Origin: Cyclaneusma minus
Lineage: Eukaryota; Ascomycota; Leotiomycetes; Marthamycetales; Marthamycetaceae
Length of the DNA: 64,000 bases
Direction: 5' to 3'
Assembly: GCA_037179335.1 (NCBI GenBank)
Contig: JAKZHN010000007.1
Location: 1,116,001 to 1,180,000, forward strand
Made by a program: the position numbers and the translations under genes. Numbering within the stretch: position 1 is the stretch's first letter; every line of letters starts with the position of its first letter. Below, one piece after another: positions 1 to 10,721 of this stretch. The notes beneath the pieces are model-generated. The model saw only the letters and a list, made by a program, of their open reading frames with translations, searched no databases and was not told where the DNA came from.

Positions 1-885
1 ACATCACCTCATACTTTACAACCATCACACTCTCAGCAGCGCCCACCGGTGCCGTTGTTCTCTCAGAGTACCGGCAACATCCATAGCCAGTCGCATCCCC
101 GTCCACCTGCGCGGCCTCGGATGATGGACTTTGAAGGTACAGACTCACTTGCATTCTCAAGGCAGAACCTCAGCTCATCTTTGTTTTCAGACTTCCCCGA
201 CGACGGGCCTTTGTTCCCCGGGACTGAGCCCTCCTGGGACCAGGAACCCGTCGACGCCGATCACGGTCTGTTCTCTCAATATTCACCGGCTGTCCCTGCT
301 CTCGATGCGCACATGCATTCTCCAGCCAACGCCTCTAGCTCGGAGACTGTGTCGCCAAAGGACCTTTTGCGCGACTCTGCTCCGCCTTCTGCTGCCTACA
401 CCAACCTGACAACACCAGGCTCTGAATACCTGGACTCGCCCGCTATCGCAGGGAGCTACGAAACTTCGCCTTACGAACATGGCGCACAGACTGGTCAAGA
501 CGGGTGGTATTCTCTCTTCCCGGAACAGTCTGCAGACGCGTCTCCATTCCAGGGAACGGAAGAGCTTGTTGTGACAGAGTCTCCTCGTCCCGAAGCTTCT
601 CGGTCGCGCTCAGGTACTTCACCACCCGCACCCAAGCGGGCTCCTTACGAAGGTGTTGGCAAAAGACGACGACGGGAGCCTCTTGGCGAGATCAAGGTTG
701 ACGTGCATGACCCTGTTGCCGTCAAGCGTGCACGCAACACTATGGCTGCTCGCAAGTCTCGTGATCGCAGGGCCCGCGCTTTCGAGGAATTGCAAGAAAA
801 GTATGATCAAATGAAAAAGGAGATGGAGCACTGGAAGGCCATCGCGCTGGCCAGATCTGCTGGCGACATTGGCCCCACAATGTGA
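1..885 (+). CDS. cpcA: CpcA/GCN4-like bZIP transcription factor, 5' partial
   Basis: The frame is open from base 1 and ends at the stop at 883-885, so the 5' end lies outside the window. The first in-frame ATG is at 121, but coding continues upstream of it. The long N-terminal part is rich in Ser, Pro and acidic residues, as in an activation domain. The C-terminus carries a bZIP basic region (RARNTMAARKSRDRRARAF) and a short coiled coil ending EHWKAIAL. This resembles fungal CpcA/CPC-1/GCN4 proteins, which activate amino-acid biosynthesis genes through TGASTCA sites on starvation. In this family the leader often carries upstream ORFs that control translation; that leader is not in the window. 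The family is assigned from the basic region; another GCN4-like bZIP is possible. Confidence 0.8.
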   Translation, partial: TSPHTLQPSHSQQRPPVPLFSQSTGNIHSQSHPRPPARPRMMDFEGTDSLAFSRQNLSSSLFSDFPDDGPLFPGTEPSWDQEPVDADHGLFSQYSPAVPALDAHMHSPANASSSETVSPKDLLRDSAPPSAAYTNLTTPGSEYLDSPAIAGSYETSPYEHGAQTGQDGWYSLFPEQSADASPFQGTEELVVTESPRPEASRSRSGTSPPAPKRAPYEGVGKRRRREPLGEIKVDVHDPVAVKRARNTMAARKSRDRRARAFEELQEKYDQMKKEMEHWKAIALARSAGDIGPTM

Positions 886-1788
886 TCGATACGGTTTTCG
901 GATTCGGGGGTGAGAGCACCCGCTCTCGCTCTTGGGAGGCAGAAGTGTCAGCTAGCTATAGGTGTACAGCTAGTGGGCTTCTTGCTGGGGATGTAGGGTG
1001 TCGTCGACTTTTTCTTTTTCTTCTCTGCGCTTGGACGATTTCTTTCCTGCGCTTGACTGGATTTCTTTCTACGAGTAGGAGGGATGAAGACGGGTACTTA
1101 TACCGCTCCTTGCTTGGAGGTATGACTCTTAGTCTGGGGTGTGACTGTGTCGGCATGGGTTTTTTGGGCGGCATCCATTCTACGATGTCATACGGGCTTG
1201 CGATTTTCTCCTCTCCAGCAGCTTGGAAGCTTGTTGGTTCTCTTTCTAGTTTCGCCAGAGTCGGTGTCTCGCCTTTGGCACGGTGACCCACCTGCGTGTA
1301 TGATTTTCTTACATAGCAATATCATCGCAATCAGAGAAGTCACCAAGAATGCCTGCCGTGATGCTTGTCACGCGTCAGACGCGAGGTGTAAAATTGAAAT
1401 CGTAAGGTAGCCCACATAGACATTACTGAAGCTCGTGGCAACACTAACGAGTTCTGGCGCTGTGGTCATTCTTAATAACCAAGAACGATCCTAATTACTA
1501 CTTACTAGACATTTCCTATTCCTAACAGTCAAGAGTTATCCCAATTACCCGGGCTAGTAGCTACTAAGTTGATTAGAAATGTGTACCAAAAAAGCCTGCG
1601 GAAGAGCGGACGAAAAGAAAGCCCGACCGAGTGAGCGGCCTTCATGCTGGATATAAGCGTTAAGTCCGGGCTGTGGTTGACGCGTGCAAGACCGCGCCTA
1701 ATCATACGTAAGGTACGAACCAACAGTTCGCGATAAAGCACACCCACCCCCCTTCTTCTTGTGTGCTGTTAGATGCCATTCTTCCCCC
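886..1788. other. Intergenic, cpcA 3' side to metallo-hydrolase promoter
   Basis: Includes pyrimidine-rich tracts around 1010-1060. Only short unsupported open frames are present. Around 1470-1560 a few TTACT-type motifs faintly recall the degenerate repeat family found elsewhere, too weakly to call. Confidence 0.5.
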
Positions 1789-3303
1789 ATGAGCAACGCG
1801 TTTCTTCGTTTTCTCCAACGCCAGCGCTCGCGCATACGTGGCCAATACTTCACCCCTGCTGAACCGCCAAGGTATAGGACCATGACTTCTGGGACTGGAG
1901 GCATTGCGGCAGCCCTCTATGCCGTGACTGTTAGTACGCCGGCAGCTCTGGGTGCGGTCCCGGATACGGCGACGGAGAAGAGCCATTGGTTGAGAGATAA
2001 GGGAGGCAAGGGTGAGGTGAAGGGGTTTGTGAATCCGTGGGAGAGCTATAAAGACTTCACAACTACTAGTATCTTGACTTCCATGATACGGCAAGTACTC
2101 CTGCTTCTGGGTTTTAAACTGCAGAGTTTGCTACATACTTCTGGCTTGGATAAGGCGATTGTGGGCTGACTTTGTTGGATTTCAGGCACAAGTTTTCCGG
2201 AGACTCACAGACGCCCGACACTACGCCTCCGACTGTGCCAGTTGTGAAGCCGACTTTCCTCCCTTCGAGAACGGCATCGCAAGCTCTACGGGCGACTTGG
2301 TTGGGCCATGCTTGCTACTATGTCGAGTTTCCTAGCGGATTACGAGTACTATTCGACCCTGTATTCGAAGAGCGCTGTTCTCCTTTCTCATGGCTAGGAC
2401 CCAAAAGATATACACCTACACCTTGCAATATCGCTGACATTCCCACAATTGACGTTGTAAGTTACTAGCTTAAGGGGCCTACGAGTAAAAACTTCATCGG
2501 GTCACTTTCTTACCCGTCAATGGTCGCTAATTTACGTTTTACAACAGGTAATCATTAGCCACTCGCATTACGACCACCTCAGCCATCCTACCGTCTTGGA
2601 AATACAAAAACGTCATCCCTCAGTCCAATTTCTCGTCCCTAAAGGACTCAAAAAGTGGTTCTCAGACACCGGCATCAAGAATGCCGTCGAGCTTGACTGG
2701 TGGGAGGACGTAGACCTTACACTATCGAAGGCCTCAGGTGAAACGAAATCAATATCTCCGCCACCTTCTTCCGCTTCCCAAACTTCTTCGGATGATATAA
2801 CCGCTCGCATCTCATGCTTGCCTTGTCAGCACACATCCGCACGCACGGCATTTGACAAAGCCACTACACTCTGGGCATCCTGGGCCGTCTCCTCAGGCGG
2901 AAAGTCTGTCTGGTTCGGCGGTGACACCGGCTACCGAGCTGTTCCTCACCTTCCCAAAGGCGAGGACGATCGAGACCCGAAATACGCTCACTTGCCGGTT
3001 TGTCCTGCCTTCAAGCAGATTGGGGAGCTCAGGGGACCCTTCGATCTGGGCCTAATTCCTATTGGCGCCTATGATCCAAGGTTTATTATGAGTTCTATGC
3101 ACGCAAATCCATTCGATAGCGTGGAGATCTTCATGGATACAAAGTGTAAGAGGGCAATGGGCATCCATTGGGGAACTTGGGTGCTTACTGAAGAAGACGT
3201 GCTGGAGCCGCCGCAGTTGCTGAAGCAGGCGATGGCAAGAAACGGGTTGGCGGAGACGGGAGTATTTGATGTTTGTGATATTGGGGAGAGCAGGGAGTTT
3301 TAG
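1789..3303 (+). CDS. Metallo-beta-lactamase-fold phospholipase D-like protein (FMP30/NAPE-PLD family)
   Basis: Proposed CDS join(1789..2090, 2186..2456, 2548..3303). The order of motifs matches N-acyl-phosphatidylethanolamine phospholipase D and yeast Fmp30: ATWLGHACYYVEF, then the zinc ligand motif SHSHYDHL, a QHTSAR motif, FGGDTGYR with the bridging Asp, and GIHWGTW with the last His. These enzymes hydrolyse N-acylethanolamine phospholipids; Fmp30 is mitochondrial. The N-terminus starting at 1789 is Arg-rich and could be a presequence; the Met at 1882 is an alternative start. Intron 1 keeps the frame only with a GC donor (cg|GCAAGT), because the nearby GT at 2095 shifts it. Intron 2 begins with GTAAGT and the exon restarts at the catalytic histidines. 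The fold is confident; the exact substrate is inferred. Confidence 0.85.
2091..2185 (+). other. GC-AG intron in the metallo-hydrolase gene
   Basis: Donor G|GCAAGT at 2091 and acceptor TTTCAG ending 2185. Joining cg + g makes an Arg codon and leads directly into the HKFSGD frame. The alternative GT donor at 2095 leaves the frame of the conserved domain. Confidence 0.7.
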
Positions 3304-3726
3304 GGATTTGTTTGGCAAAAGGTCATGGGAGGCATGGGACAAATACCTTCGGACGGCTGGCGGGACGGCTGGCGGGACTGCTGGTGTTAGGTTCTGGAGT
3401 TCAAATGGATTGTATTTGTAGATGGCTGGTAGATCTTGAGGGCTATGAATAGAGGCAACTCCTGAGGAATCTAATATAATCTGGACTTCGAAAGCTAGGA
3501 CGAAGCTATGTGGCTCAGCATTAAGCGATTGTTTCGCAAAGTCGGAATTCTGAGTTCAATGCCATTAAAACGACACCCTGCACGTGATCAGCTATCTAAC
3601 CTCGGCTTCTGCGGCGTCGTGAACTTCGAAGCTGGAGCTCTAATTCAAGATCGTACCAGCCACCCGCCCTCGGATTTTGCAGCAAGACGCTCTTTTCATG
3701 GTCGCTCGCCAGCTCCGCATCCCATC
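3304..3726. other. Intergenic with a small 12-bp tandem repeat
   Basis: 3' flank of the metallo-hydrolase and promoter side of PEX14. At 3351-3384 the unit GGACGGCTGGCG occurs twice perfectly, followed by a partial third copy. Nothing else is recognised. Confidence 0.6.
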
Positions 3727-5017
3727 ATGGCGATCCGCGAAGATCTCGTATCTTCTGCTGTAAGCTTCTCGGCCCCCATTCATCACCCATGTCGTGCTAA
3801 CCTGCCCAATCTAGGTGACATGTGAGCTCCCCGAAAAGATAATCAAGCTGCTCCTCTAACGTGCGCTGCAGTCCTCCAAGATCCAAGTGTTTCCGCTTCT
3901 CCGATCGAAAACCGCATCGCCTTTCTGCAATCCAAAAACCTCACCAAAGAGGAGATCGACAGCGCTCTCGCGCGAGCAGGTGCTGAGCCAGCTCCGAAGA
4001 ACTACGACAACTATGCTCCGCAACAGCAGATGGTACGGCAGCCGCCTCAATATGCGCCATACCAGCAGCAATATCCGTGGCCCCAGGCGCCGGCTGAGCT
4101 TCCCAAACGGGATTGGAGAGATTGGTTTATAATGGCGACCGTCCTGGGAGGCGTCGGTTATGGGGCATATTTCATAGCAAAAGTACGCAGTTCCTCTCCG
4201 TCTTCTATTTCGAAATTAACTTAAGTTCGTTCAGCGCTACGTCTACCCCTTAATCGCCCCTCCGACACCTCCGCAACTAGAACAAGACAAAGCGTCGATC
4301 GACGAGTCCTTCTCTAAAGCCTTCGCTCTCCTCGACCAACTCAGCACCGACACTACCGCTCTCAAAGACGCCGAAGCCGAGCGCACCGCGCGCCTCGACT
4401 CCGCACTCATGGAAGTCGAGTCCGTGATCGGCGAGCTCAAGGCCTCCGCACGCACTGCCGGCGACGACAGTCGCCGCATGAACGACGACATCCGCAGCCT
4501 GCATGCCCTGATCCCCAAAGCGCTCGAAAGTCACAAAGAGTCTACCGACGCACGCCTCAAGGAGCTAAGCACTGAGCTCAAAAGCTTGAAGACGCTGATG
4601 GGGCAGCGCATGAACCCGGCAGGTGGTCAAGGAGGCGCCATGTCGCCGAGCCCCTATTCGCAGCCAAAGCCGTACCAAGCGCCGGCCTACAAGCCGCCGC
4701 AGGCTCAGATGCCTGGTACTGAGGAGTCGAAGACGGGCGGCGAGAATGCGGGACAGCCTTCTAATGCTACTTCTTCGACTCCGAGGCCGGCGTCGGTAAG
4801 CACGCCTGGGAGCGTGTATGGTGCTGGCGGCTCTACGGAGCAAAAGCCAGCGTCGCCGTTCAACACGGGAATTCCACCGAATAGAGCGGCTATTCCGGCG
4901 TGGCAGATGGCGGCTTCGAAGAAGAGTGCGGCGCCGGTCAATGGGACGGGCGCTGAAAACAGTGGTAGTGCAAGTGGAGCGGGAAGTTCTTCTCAGGAAT
5001 CTAGTACGCCTGCTTAA
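3727..5017 (+). CDS. PEX14: Peroxisomal membrane docking protein PEX14
   Basis: Proposed CDS join(3727..3759, 3815..3821, 3872..4182, 4235..5017). The N-terminus reads MAIREDLVSSAVTFLQDPSV followed by ENRIAFLQSKNLTKEEID, the conserved Pex14 N-terminal helical domain that binds WxxxF motifs of Pex5. Then come a Gln/Pro/Tyr-rich linker, a hydrophobic stretch (FIMATVLGGVGYGAYFIA) that fits a membrane anchor, a long acidic/basic coiled coil, and a low-complexity Pro/Ser/Gly tail. Pex14 and Pex13 form the docking complex for matrix protein import. The conserved VTF joint is restored only if a 7-nt exon (GTGACAT) is used between two short introns of 55 and 50 nt. The next gene, on the opposite strand, ends in the peroxisomal signal SKL. 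Confidence 0.92.
3815..3821 (+). other. PEX14: 7-nt microexon of PEX14
   Basis: Sequence GTGACAT, preceded by an acceptor (CTAG) and followed by a donor (GTGAGC). It supplies Val-Thr and the first base of Phe in the conserved AVTFLQDP stretch. Skipping it would remove 7 nt and shift the frame. Confidence 0.75.
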
Positions 5018-5417
5018 TCAGTACAGTATTCGAGCTTTGAGCTATAGTTTATGAAAGGGTGGGATCTGGCGGGTGGCATGGGTAGCATGTGTTGGCGTAA
5101 GGCAAGGGTTTGAATAATGAATGTATATTATAATGGATCGCCTAACAACTTGCAGCTTAGCCTTCAGAGCGAATCAGTCTATCAGATCATGTTTGAGTCG
5201 AGTATGCCCCTGTGCAGAGAAATGCATGCTACTACGGCGAAGAATTTGTCAAAGCCTTGGAATTGTGCTCAGAATTATGGATTGTCATACTCCAGAGAGT
5301 AAACGTTGACCTAATACCTCCCCCAAACACCAGGCATCGCTCAATGCCCTATCCCAGAGCGCCAAGATGCCCATAAAAGACCCCCAGAACCATCCCAGCC
5401 CGTGTTGCTGAAGCTCG
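5018..5417. other. Convergent 3' flanks of PEX14 and the esterase gene
   Basis: About 400 bases between two converging stops. AT-rich stretches could hold polyadenylation signals. Two short open frames at about 5117-5309 show no recognisable protein. Confidence 0.5.
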
Positions 5418-6875
5418 TTACAATTTACTCACTCCAACCTGACCCAGGCTATCAGCCTCAGATTCGGGTATCATGACCTTGATCCTCTCGCCCATTCTCT
5501 GCAGAACGTCCTCTCTCGAAAAGGGGCTCAGCGTTGCCACATCCAGCGCCTCCTCCTTCAAAGTCTTCGCTCTAATCATCGTGCCCTTCGTGCTTACGCC
5601 CTCATTCCCTCCGGTCACGACCCCTTTCATAAAATCCGCCATGGCCGCAAAGCACCTCTCTCGACTCTCAATATCCTGCAAAAGCAAGGCAAAACAATGC
5701 GGCATCGCTTCGTACTCCTCAAAGACCACTTTCACACCCTGTTTCGACAAAGCAGAAGCCAAGTACTTCCCCTCGTCGCTGAGTAACTCTTGTCCTTGGT
5801 TCATGTATACGGGTGGGCAGTTTTCCCAGTCCTTCGCGATCATTAGGGAGACCATGGGGTGCGTGAGGAAGGCGTCTTCGACGAAGATGTTCTTGCGCGG
5901 CGGCTTCGCAGGCCAGATATCGCACGGTGGCAGTGTCATGCCCTCGGGTCGCAGGGAGTTCGATGGGAGGTAGTCGAACTTTGCATTTTCCACAGAGGAG
6001 GGCATGCAGTGCGTTACGTCGAGCCAAGGGGAGCTTGTTACTACGCCAGCGGGTAAGGGCACTTCGCGCTCCTCGCCGTGCCATGTTACTTTGGTGTTTT
6101 GGCGTCGTAGTTGGAGTATGAGCTGCGTGAGGGCGAAACATAGATTGCCACCTGCGCTGTCTCCGGAGAAAACAATATGCTCGGGTGCAACAGGCTCGTG
6201 CAGGGTGCCGGGTGGAGGGTAGAGAAGGGTGAAGTACGAGACGAAAGCGTCGAGGAGGGCGCCTGGGAAGGGGTTTTGGGGGGCTAGACGGTATCGAACT
6301 GATAGAGCTCGGCCCTTCGTCATCTTGGTGAGTTTGGCAATTGCTGGTCGATGGGCGCTCAAATCCATCAGATAGTATGCACCGCCGTGGAAGTATAGAA
6401 TGGTCGTTGGGGAAGAAACTTCCTTCATGAGCTCCTTGTATTTCTCTTCCTCGGAGATGTCGAGTTCGGCGGACTGCTTCGTTGCGCCGGCGCGGTAGCC
6501 CGTCCATTCTGCCGTGACTTCTCGTAGCTCGGGCTTTATGAAAGTCTTCGTCGAGGCTTTGGGGTCGGTCATGCTCTCGATGGCGGAAAAGAGAGCCTCT
6601 CGCATCGACTCTTCAGGGGGAGGCGGCATAGTGACCCTGCTGATCCACATCTTGCCCTTGACCGGCTGCTCTTTCATAGATACTCGCTGGACTTTGTCGA
6701 GGGGCATGGCTGAGTCTCCATTGAGGATTGCTCGTATGAGATTGACGACCAGCTCGGTTTTCAGCCCCCAGTATTTCGAGGTTTCGGAACGGCCCAAGGC
6801 ATGGTTCAGAGCAACTCCGCTCATCATAGGAACCTTGGGCAGCAGCATCATAGCCAACCTGTAGGGGTCGTTCAT
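5418..6875 (-). CDS. Alpha/beta hydrolase (HSL-type lipase/esterase) with C-terminal SKL
   Basis: Uninterrupted frame of about 485 residues from the Met at 6875; the frame stays open to 7031 but the extra 52 residues look like leader. HGGAYYL gives the oxyanion-hole motif and GDSAGGN the nucleophile elbow, as in hormone-sensitive-lipase-type esterases. The usual acid position lies in GQELLSDEG, where the first acidic residue is Glu rather than the more common Asp. The catalytic His is probably in MPHCFAL. The protein ends VSKL, a canonical PTS1, so matrix location in peroxisomes is predicted. It is convergent with PEX14. The natural substrate is unknown; these enzymes cleave short-chain or lipid esters. 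Confidence 0.82.
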   Translation of the reverse strand: MNDPYRLAMMLLPKVPMMSGVALNHALGRSETSKYWGLKTELVVNLIRAILNGDSAMPLDKVQRVSMKEQPVKGKMWISRVTMPPPPEESMREALFSAIESMTDPKASTKTFIKPELREVTAEWTGYRAGATKQSAELDISEEEKYKELMKEVSSPTTILYFHGGAYYLMDLSAHRPAIAKLTKMTKGRALSVRYRLAPQNPFPGALLDAFVSYFTLLYPPPGTLHEPVAPEHIVFSGDSAGGNLCFALTQLILQLRRQNTKVTWHGEEREVPLPAGVVTSSPWLDVTHCMPSSVENAKFDYLPSNSLRPEGMTLPPCDIWPAKPPRKNIFVEDAFLTHPMVSLMIAKDWENCPPVYMNQGQELLSDEGKYLASALSKQGVKVVFEEYEAMPHCFALLLQDIESRERCFAAMADFMKGVVTGGNEGVSTKGTMIRAKTLKEEALDVATLSPFSREDVLQRMGERIKVMIPESEADSLGQVGVSKL

Positions 6876-7853
6876 CTTGTTTTTCGAAGAGGGTTGAGAG
6901 ACGTATGGAAAGGGAGATGGGAGATTGTGAGATGGGAGATTGTTGCGGCTCAAACTGATAGCTGGGAGTTGTTTTGGGCGGCAGCAATGTAATAGAAGCA
7001 GGATTCCAAAGGGAAGAGAGTACGTTACCACATTCCCGGCACTAGAGGTCGCAGCTTACTTTGAACAAGCCATGGCTCACATGCCATCAGCTTCCCACCT
7101 CGTTGGAGTGGTAGGGCCGATAGACGTCCTGTTCATGCTCAGACGTCAGCGCTCGCTCGTGCCATTGGCGCAGAGGCGCAAAGGAGGAAGTTCAATTTGG
7201 CCAACCTCGGCTGCCGCTGCCGCCTCTCAATTTATATCAACCCATCGGAGCCCATCCTAAAGTTTGAAGGCTCCGAGGAGTGACTTGCGAGGATGCAGCG
7301 CCGCGCTGGCCTCTCGTTTCTAGGCCGAAATGGGGTTGCTCTTGCGAACTGCGAATGCTGTTGAACCTAATTAGCAGCCACACAAGGGATCATGCTTGGC
7401 CCTCTCTCGTATGCCATTCCCACGATGCCGTATTTGCTGTGTTTCACGAGCACTGCCACTGCATCATCTATGGCCTCCCAGATCTGGGATGACGCCTGTC
7501 TAGTGCCACCTTCGAGAACATTTCCATACGAGGCTTAGTGCGAAATACGTCTGGTCACCATCAACCCAACAACAAGTACTGACAAACAATTTCCGACGGC
7601 TGGCTTGAGCCCCGCCGGCTCTCTAAGTCTATGGTATTAAAAGCTGCCGAGAGCCCCGACTGCATAAAGTCGATGTCTCCCGGCATTGGAAGCTGGCTTG
7701 CATATATACAACATATGCGTGCAGTGAATCCACATCAGATCGACCCCTAAGACCAAGCCAAGGCCGGAAGTGCTCCAGGGCGTGAGCTGGCTTTTGTGCC
7801 GTACCCTGTCTATCTCGAAAGCTCGGAAGCAACCAAACCGCTCGAAAGAGTCT
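6876..7853. other. Intergenic between esterase 5' side and HMG-CoA synthase 3' side
   Basis: Both flanking genes lie on the minus strand, so this holds the esterase promoter and the HMG-CoA synthase 3' flank. Short open frames here lack family signals and codon structure. No repeat was recognised. Confidence 0.5.
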
Positions 7854-9345
7854 TCAGGCTTTGACGGCGTATTTGCGGCGGAACATGTCATCAACACTCT
7901 CGAGATAGTAAACACCCTTAGCAATGGTGTCTGCGCTGCCGGTCGGCGTGAAGCTCTTCTGGAGATGGGCCTTCTTTCGAAGCTCGCACATCTATCTTCG
8001 CGTCAGCAACCTCTCCATAGATCAATTACGAGATACACTCACCTGGTCGTACTCCTCGGGTGCCAGTGTGCGGCGTGCCTCGAGTCTCTCGTGGAGGTTC
8101 AACTTCCCCTTCATCTGCTCGGTACTGCCAACCACCTTGAGGGAGAACAAGCTGGATGCCAATCCACTACCATAGCTAAAGATACCAATCCTCTTGCCTT
8201 GCAAGGTTGAGCTGTCAACGTTGGACAACAGGCTGACAAGACCGCCGTAAACGCTGGCACAGTACATGTTTCCGCACATGGTTGGAACTTGAATGCTGGG
8301 CTGGACACGCTCGTTGAAGCGCTTCTTCGTCAAGCCCATGAAGGTCTTCTCCACAACCTTGTCGGTCAGGGATGCCTCGTACGCCATATCGCGAACATCT
8401 GCTGGGACGTCGGCAAAGGACGAGCTGGATGGGTCGGCCAGGTAGTCGTTGTAGAGCATGCGAGCGTAGGACTTGGCAACCAACTTGCACGTAGGAGCAT
8501 GGAAGGTCATGTAATCGAAGCGGTCAAGCGGAGTCTTGGTGCTTTCGGCAGTGGCTCCGTTGCCATTGGTGTGGCCGTTGGTGGACTGCTTTTGCAAGCG
8601 GGCTTGGTATGCTTTGTAGCACGCATCAACAGCCTCTGTGTAGCACTTGATGGAGAAGTGTCCGTCGACAACGGGGTACTCGCTAGTAAGATCCGGCTTG
8701 TAGAAATCGTAGACATGGGACATGTAGCTGCCCCTCAAGCCAGGCTCGAAAGCCAGAGGAGCATCGGGACCGACAAGCACAGCGACCGCACCAGCGCCTC
8801 CGGTCGGCCTGGCATTTCCCTTGGCGTAGAGAGCAATGTCTCCCATCACCACAATGGCATCACGGCCATCCCAGGCTGAAGACTCAACCCAGTTCAAAGC
8901 ATTGAAGAGGGCATTGGTTCCGCCATAGCAAGCATTCACAGTGTCAACACCCTCAATGTTGGTGTTGTCGCCAAACAGTTGCATAAGCACCGACTTCACC
9001 GACTTCGACTTGTCAAGGATGGTCTCGGTTCCGACTTCCAGGCGTCCAATTGAGTTGGTGTCGATGTTGTATTTCTCGATCAGCTTGGAAACGACGGTCA
9101 GAGCGAACGAGTAGATGTCTGCAAATCATGGTCTGTCAGCCATTGTGACTTTTTCGCAAACATAGGGCTCCGGTTTCGGCACCTTCTCTGTCGTCGCAAA
9201 AGCTCATCTTGGTCTGACCAAGGCCAATGGTGTATTTGCCGGCGCTAACGCCATCGAACTTCTCCAGCTCAGTTTGGTCGACGCACTGACTGGGGAAGTA
9301 GATTTCAATGGCCTTAATGCCAATGTTCTGAGGACGAGCAGCCAT
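7854..9345 (-). CDS. ERG13: Hydroxymethylglutaryl-CoA synthase
   Basis: Proposed CDS complement(join(7854..7991, 8043..9118, 9183..9345)), 458 residues, the usual fungal length. The enzyme condenses acetyl-CoA with acetoacetyl-CoA to HMG-CoA, the second step of the mevalonate pathway leading to ergosterol. Landmarks are FCDDRED at the exon 1/2 joint, the catalytic Cys in VNACYGGTNALFNALNW, GDIALYAKGNARPTGGAGAV, the His in FHAPTCKLVAKSYARM, and GNMYCASVYGGLVSLL. The C-terminal exon encodes MCELRKKAHLQ to a YAVKA end. Introns are 51 and 64 nt with standard donors. It is divergent from the hypothetical gene starting at 10722. A lone TGAGTCA lies about 30 bases upstream of the start. Confidence 0.95.
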
Positions 9346-10721
9346 GATGGAGAATGGAGATGGTACTGAGCAATTGAGTCAGCTGGATTCCAGAGTTTGT
9401 GAGGCTCTCGAGTCTCGCGGAAAAAGGGGAGTGGAGGGGTTAATTGCGGTCTCTTTGAAACGCCAAGCAAAGAATGGAGCAGCTCGAGGCACAGATGGGA
9501 AAGAGCAGGCAGCGCACTCACCGGACTGAGCAGGAGAACTTGAGAGCACCAGGAATTGGCAAGTGAAGCAGTGTGAAGAGTGGTGAAGGCAATTGACGCT
9601 GGTCGCACGACAAAGGGAAATGGTTAGTATTATTTTATTTCCCAGCAGCTCGGGTGCACCAATCCACCACCGCTAGGCCCCCAAATTAATGGGCACGGTC
9701 CGAGCTGTCAACCGCTATTCCGTTTCTCAGCGCCCAGGGCAACAAGCGGGCTGCACTGGTCCCTGAACTCTGCTCTGATAGGCCGGGCCAGCATCGCGAC
9801 CCTGCATTTGCCGCACGGAAACTGCCGCATCGATGACATGAGGCACCGCTGGTGGCTCATGATATTGAACATCGCCGACTTCAAATCTCCCTTTCCCATG
9901 TCTTCATGGCCGACCTCGCTTGCCATTGCCCGGAGGCTACCGTGGAGTTGGAGAGCAACTGTCATTGGTTGAAGAACAAGTGCCGGGTTTGGAATCGACA
10001 TCGTTGACAATATATTATACCTCACTTGGAAAATCTCCTTGAAAACACGTGATCGGTCACCTCTTTTCCTGCCTAGTCTCTTAGTCATGCTTTAGGGACT
10101 CTTATAAACGCAAGTATGGCGGTACAGCTAGTATTGAATAACATGTATGATTTGCATCTCACAAGATGATTATAATTTATAACTGAATTACATCCAGACT
10201 CTCTCCCAGACTACATAGCTCCGAGGCCGGGGTGCTCTAAAACCTAAATTGATCCGATGAGCACTCTAAGTCTAAGGACGCTAGAGCTCAATACGATTGC
10301 GAGAACGCGTTTGTCTTCAATGTACATCAGTACATGTAGTTCCAAAAAACCTTGACGCGCTCACCACTACACATATGCCTCTCTGCAACCTGGAGTCAAC
10401 CTCGCGGAGTCCACGACATCAATTAAACCCACGTCAATTCATTCTCAGCATCTCAAGTGAGTCTACCCCATTTACTCTGCTTCCCAGCTCAGTACTCATC
10501 TTCATGTAAGCTACATGTAGGCCTCTGGGACAGTGGAATCGCCCCGCACTGCGGATCTTGACTGCACATCATTTGAGAGCATCAATCTGAAGGGTTGACT
10601 TGCTCTTGGGCCGTATCATCGCCACTCCTCCAGGCTCGATAGACGAGAGAACTTGCGCCAGCTGAACGAAAGCTGTAAGCAGATCGGTTGACGTCAAGCA
10701 GTGCTGAAACCACGTCTCAGA
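9346..10721. other. Divergent intergenic region, HMG-CoA synthase and SAP-like gene
   Basis: About 1.4 kb serving both promoters. The open frame at 9708-10088 on the minus strand has no recognisable domain and is not called. Two TACATGTAG-type heptamers occur, which is within chance expectation. Confidence 0.45.

Noticed and set aside
5473..6864. Plus-strand frames opposite the esterase
   Set aside because: Antisense shadows of an uninterrupted, family-supported coding region.
9375..9381. TGAGTCA (GCN4/AP-1-type site) just upstream of HMG-CoA synthase
   Set aside because: A single 7-mer is expected by chance several times in 64 kb, and HMG-CoA synthase is not an expected CpcA target.
9708..10088. 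Minus-strand open frame of 126 codons upstream of HMG-CoA synthase
   Set aside because: No domain, no coding-like composition, and it lies in a divergent promoter region.
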